Below, piece by piece: positions 13,653-16,107 of a stretch of 16,107 bases of DNA (its first letter is position 1; each line of letters begins with the position of its first letter). Under the pieces are notes generated by a model. It did not search any database. It was not told where the DNA came from and saw nothing but the letters and a program-made list of their open reading frames with translations. The position numbers were made by a program, and so were the translations under genes. The DNA comes from JAYWAM01 sp043782425. GTDB taxonomy: Bacteria > Pseudomonadota > Gammaproteobacteria > Burkholderiales > Usitatibacteraceae. Location of the stretch: NCBI GenBank assembly GCA_043782425.1, contig JAYWAM010000136.1, forward strand, positions 1 through 16,107. Direction: 5' to 3'.

Positions 13653-15158
13653 ATGCCCCACTCCGCCCCCACCACACTCGCCGCCGTCGATCTGGGATCA
13701 AACAGCTTTCACCTGCAAATCGCGCGTGTCGTTGACCACCATCTTTATCCGCTCGATTCGCATAAGGAAACCGTGCGCCTGGGTGGCGGCGTCACCGCAG
13801 ATAAAAAAATCGACGCGCAAACTGCCGCGCGCGCTCTCGCAACCCTCAAGCTGTTTGCTGAACGGCTGCGCGGCATGCCGCAAGGTGCAGTGCGCGTGGT
13901 CGGCACCAACGCGCTGCGCGTAGCCAAAAATGCCCAGGATTTTCTGCGTCAAGCTGAGGCCACGCTGGGATTTCCCATCGAAATCATTTCCGGGCGTGAA
14001 GAAGCGCGCCTCATCTACCTTGGTGTGGCCCACAGCCTGCCTGTTTCAAACTACAACCGCCTGGTGGTGGACATCGGCGGCGGCTCGACCGAATTCATAA
14101 TAGGCTACGGCCTCAAACCCAAGGCCGCGGAAAGCCTTTACATGGGTTGCGTCACCTACAGCCAGCGTTTTTTTCCCGATGGCAAGATCGACAAAAAAAA
14201 CTTCAAACAAGCCGAGCTCGCCGCGCGACGCGAAATCGAAGCCATCAGCGCGCGCTTCAAAAAGCTGGGCTGGAAAGAAGCGGTAGGATCCTCTGGCACC
14301 GCCAAAGCGCTGGCCGGCATTCTCGAAGAAAACCGCCAGTCCGACGGCGCGATTACGCTTGCCGGGCTTGAATGGCTCAAATCGCAGGCGCTCAAGGCTG
14401 GCAGCTTCGCCGATCTCAAGCTTCCCGGCGTGCGCGACGAAAGAGTACCGGTGTTGCCGGGCGGATTGGTCATCATGCTCGCGGCATTTGAAGAACTGCA
14501 ACTCAAGCGCATGACGCTGGCCGACAGCGCGCTGCGCCAAGGCGTGCTTTACGACCTTCTCGGGCGCTCGCACCATGTGGACATCCGCGACAGCAGCGTG
14601 GAGCTGCTCGCCAAGCGCTACCACGTCGACATCCTCCAGGCCGAGCGCGTAGGCGCTCTGGCGCTGCGTTTCCTCAAGCAACTCAACACCGCTTTCGATC
14701 CCAAAGAAAGTGAATCCGATTATCGCCTGATGCAGGTGCTTAAATGGGCGGTGCGCTTGCATGAAATCGGCATCGACATCGCGCAAAGCGCCTTTCACAA
14801 ACACTCCGCCTATATCATCGCCAACGCCGACCTGCCCGGGTTTTCACGCCAGGAACAAGCCTGGCTCGCGAAACTGGTGCTCGCACAGCGCGGCAAGCTC
14901 GCCAAAGTCAGCGCCGATCTCAAGTCCGAGCACGAGCTGCGCGTGCTGATTTTCTGTATGCGCATCGCCGTGTTGCTCTACCGCAGCCGACGCGCCATAG
15001 ACGTAAAACAATTTGAAGTCGAAAAACAAGCCGATGGATTCAGGCTACGCGTCAAACAAGCCTGGCTGGCCGAGCACAGCCTGACCGAATATGGGCTGAA
15101 AAGCGAAGCTGCCGAGTGGGATGAACTAGGATTCCACTTGGAGATTGCGGAGATTTAA
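13653..15158 (+). CDS. ppx: Exopolyphosphatase, Ppx/GppA family
   Basis: Removes terminal phosphate from polyphosphate chains; the family also includes pppGpp phosphohydrolase (GppA). 501 residues, near E. coli Ppx (513). The actin-like ATPase fold is evident: VDLGSNSFHLQIARV (12-26), the P-loop-like VVDIGGGSTEF (138-148), and a general-base Glu in SGREEARLIY (113-122). GSSGTAKALAGIL follows at about 213-225. The C-terminal half (about 310-501) is the HD-like helical domain, with VRLHEIGIDIAQSAFHKHSAYII showing the His/Asp pattern. Divergence from ppk1 supports Ppx over GppA. The ATG at 13653 is preceded by no strong ribosome-binding site; no better in-frame start exists before the conserved VDLGSNS. 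Confidence 0.95.
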   Translation: MPHSAPTTLAAVDLGSNSFHLQIARVVDHHLYPLDSHKETVRLGGGVTADKKIDAQTAARALATLKLFAERLRGMPQGAVRVVGTNALRVAKNAQDFLRQAEATLGFPIEIISGREEARLIYLGVAHSLPVSNYNRLVVDIGGGSTEFIIGYGLKPKAAESLYMGCVTYSQRFFPDGKIDKKNFKQAELAARREIEAISARFKKLGWKEAVGSSGTAKALAGILEENRQSDGAITLAGLEWLKSQALKAGSFADLKLPGVRDERVPVLPGGLVIMLAAFEELQLKRMTLADSALRQGVLYDLLGRSHHVDIRDSSVELLAKRYHVDILQAERVGALALRFLKQLNTAFDPKESESDYRLMQVLKWAVRLHEIGIDIAQSAFHKHSAYIIANADLPGFSRQEQAWLAKLVLAQRGKLAKVSADLKSEHELRVLIFCMRIAVLLYRSRRAIDVKQFEVEKQADGFRLRVKQAWLAEHSLTEYGLKSEAAEWDELGFHLEIAEI

Positions 15159-15423
15159 ACATGCAATCTGTCAAAGGCGGGCGAGGTGGCGTATATTGGC
15201 AGGCGCGATACCAGGGGCGCAAACCCGCTGGAGCTAGTAAAATTGGCTTCTGCGAAGTACCCAAAGTATCTCGCCCCTGCACTGGAAAAATCTGTAAGCT
15301 GGATGAGGAAGACGCTTGGCAAACGATCAGCCGCATACCGGCTCATCGTGCCTCCGATGTTTCCAAACAACTCGCCCATGCGATTGTGTGTTTTTCGGTA
15401 ACTTAGCTGAAACGACTTCAATC
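15159..15423. other. Gap after ppx with no firm gene; possible gene remnant
   Basis: 265 bp between ppx and the HIRAN gene. Three overlapping frames stay open: plus from ATG 15161 (81 residues), plus from GTG 15186 (71 residues) and minus from 15421 (88 residues). None resembles a family I know. The 15186 frame looks the most protein-like (LELVKLASAKYPKYLAPALE) and may be a decayed gene fragment. There is also a stem CCAGGGG/CCC-G-CTGG near 15212-15232 without a U-tract, and AGATTGC/GCAATCT (15142-15169) across the ppx stop. No clear ppx terminator is seen. Confidence 0.4.
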
Positions 15424-16043
15424 ATGAGTACTTTATTTGTTGCATGGCAGTCGCCCGCGCCTACGCGCGCATGGTTTCCAATTGGCCGTTTGGACGCCAA
15501 CCACGACACGTTTTTATTTCGCTATACACGCGGTGCGCTAGATGCGCATAAAGATTCCGGCTTTGCGCCGCTGCTGTCTTTTCCGGATTTCAAAAATCGC
15601 TACGAATCGAATGAGCTTTTCCCGATTTTAAAAATCGTGTGCTTGATGCCAGCCGCAAAGACTTTGTTGAGTATTTAGGCTGGCTTGATCTTGACCCCGC
15701 GCATGCCGATCCGATTGAAATCCTCGGCCTGACGGGCGGGGAAAGGCAGACAGACAGTTTGGAAGTTTTCCCGAAAATCATCAAGCATACCGATCAATCC
15801 TTTTCATGCAGGTTCTTTTTACATGGCTTGCGCCATGTTTCTGAGTCGGCGAGAGAGAAGGCAAACCATCTTGCATCGGGCAGCCCGTTGCAAATCGCCG
15901 TCGAACTCAACAACCCAACTGGACTGGCAATCCAGCTTCAAACTGCTGATTGCCACATGATCGGTTGGGCGCCTCGCTATCTCGTACGTGATTTGATCCA
16001 CGTTATCAACGTCCACCCAGATGTGTTGTTGACGGCTGCGTAA
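15424..16043 (+). pseudogene. HIRAN-domain protein gene, split by a -1 frameshift
   Basis: Frame one runs from ATG 15424 (MSTLFVAWQSPAPTRAWFPI) to a TAG at 15676-15678, giving 84 residues. The family sequence then continues in the -1 frame from about 15633 (NRVLDASRKDFVEYLG) to the TAA at 16043. Joined, they give about 206 residues: an N-terminal part (WFPIGRL, DTFLFRYTRGAL, SGFAPLLSF) and a C-terminal HIRAN domain (FFLHGLRHV, PLQIAVELNNPTGLAIQLQTADCHMIGWAPRYL). HIRAN domains occur in helicases and as stand-alone bacterial proteins and are thought to recognise damaged or stalled DNA. The junction is exactly at T TTA AAA in zero frame, a classic -1 slippery heptamer, but loss of one A from the A-run explains it equally well. 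I list it as a pseudogene for caution; domain identity is fairly sure, expression is not. Confidence 0.7.
15627..15633 (+). other. T TTA AAA slippery heptamer at the HIRAN frame junction
   Basis: In the frame of the upstream part the codons are ATT TTA AAA ATC, giving X XXY YYZ with X=T, Y=A, Z=A. A -1 slip here enters the frame of the downstream part without changing the conserved residues around it. The upstream frame stops about 43 nt later. No strong downstream stem or upstream Shine-Dalgarno-like stimulator was obvious. Confidence 0.5.
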
Positions 16044-16107
16044 ATGCGCCGGAATTTGGCGGAGTTTGAAGGTTGCTAAGATCGAAACGCAAGTGGCCCG
16101 CCAGGGC
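16044..16107. other. Right edge, no gene called
   Basis: 64 bases after the HIRAN stop. A short stem CGCC/GGCG (16047-16061) is too weak to call a terminator. A possible new frame from TTG near 16069 runs to the edge (KVAKIETQVARQG), but 13 residues are too few to judge. Confidence 0.3.

Noticed and set aside
14046..14804. 252-residue minus-strand frame opposite ppx
   Set aside because: Shadow of ppx; no family resemblance and no ribosome-binding site.
15177..15235. Stretch resembling the 5' part of a tRNA-Leu (GCGGGCGAGGTGGCG... TTGGCAGGCGC)
   Set aside because: No anticodon stem-loop, variable arm or T-arm (no GGTTCGA-type motif) follows in the right places.

Overview
The window looks like a chromosomal segment of a betaproteobacterium. 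The polyhydroxyalkanoate (PHA) proteins PhaR, phasin, PhaC and PhaB are of the Cupriavidus-like class I type, and BamD, RluD, PgeF, Ppk1 and Ppx are typical housekeeping genes of that group. GC content is moderate and codon use is fairly even, so most of the window looks like resident chromosome. The exceptions are two palindromic repeat elements and the right-hand end.

Layout. (1) 1-1923, minus strand: a small glycine-zipper protein followed by a large-subunit, KatE-type catalase that runs off the left edge, probably one stress transcript. (2) 2201-4230, minus strand: phaR and rimO joined by an ATGA stop/start overlap. (3) 4231-5160: a divergent control region and the phasin gene phaP on the plus strand. 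The phaP promoter is very close to consensus and is bracketed by two near-identical inverted TTTGTTGCA-type sites, the likely PhaR operators. A strong intrinsic terminator closes phaP. (4) 10473-5177, minus strand: rluD, pgeF, a ZIP metal transporter, phaC and phaB in one direction. A 149-bp imperfect palindrome (MITE-like) lies between phaC and phaB. (5) 10472-11260, plus strand: bamD, whose start codon overlaps that of rluD head to head. (6) 13353-11266 minus and 13653-15158 plus: divergent ppk1 and ppx, with a second palindromic repeat element between them. (7) 15159-16107: a gene-poor stretch, then a HIRAN-domain gene split by a -1 frameshift exactly at a T TTA AAA heptamer.

How it works together. 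Two storage polymers are handled within about 12 kb. PhaB makes 3-hydroxybutyryl-CoA, PhaC polymerises it, phasin coats the granule, and PhaR senses the polymer and represses phaP. Ppk1 and Ppx make and break polyphosphate. The thiolase PhaA is not in the window. The rest is housekeeping: S12 methylthiolation (RimO), 23S pseudouridylation (RluD), peptidoglycan or nucleoside quality control (PgeF), outer-membrane assembly (BamD), metal transport (ZIP) and peroxide defence (KatE).

I found no clear new defence or mobile system. The items most worth checking are the HIRAN frameshift, the phaC-phaB palindrome and its relative near ppx, the paired operators around phaP, and a catalase that has Cys where E. 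coli HPII has its Tyr-linked His.
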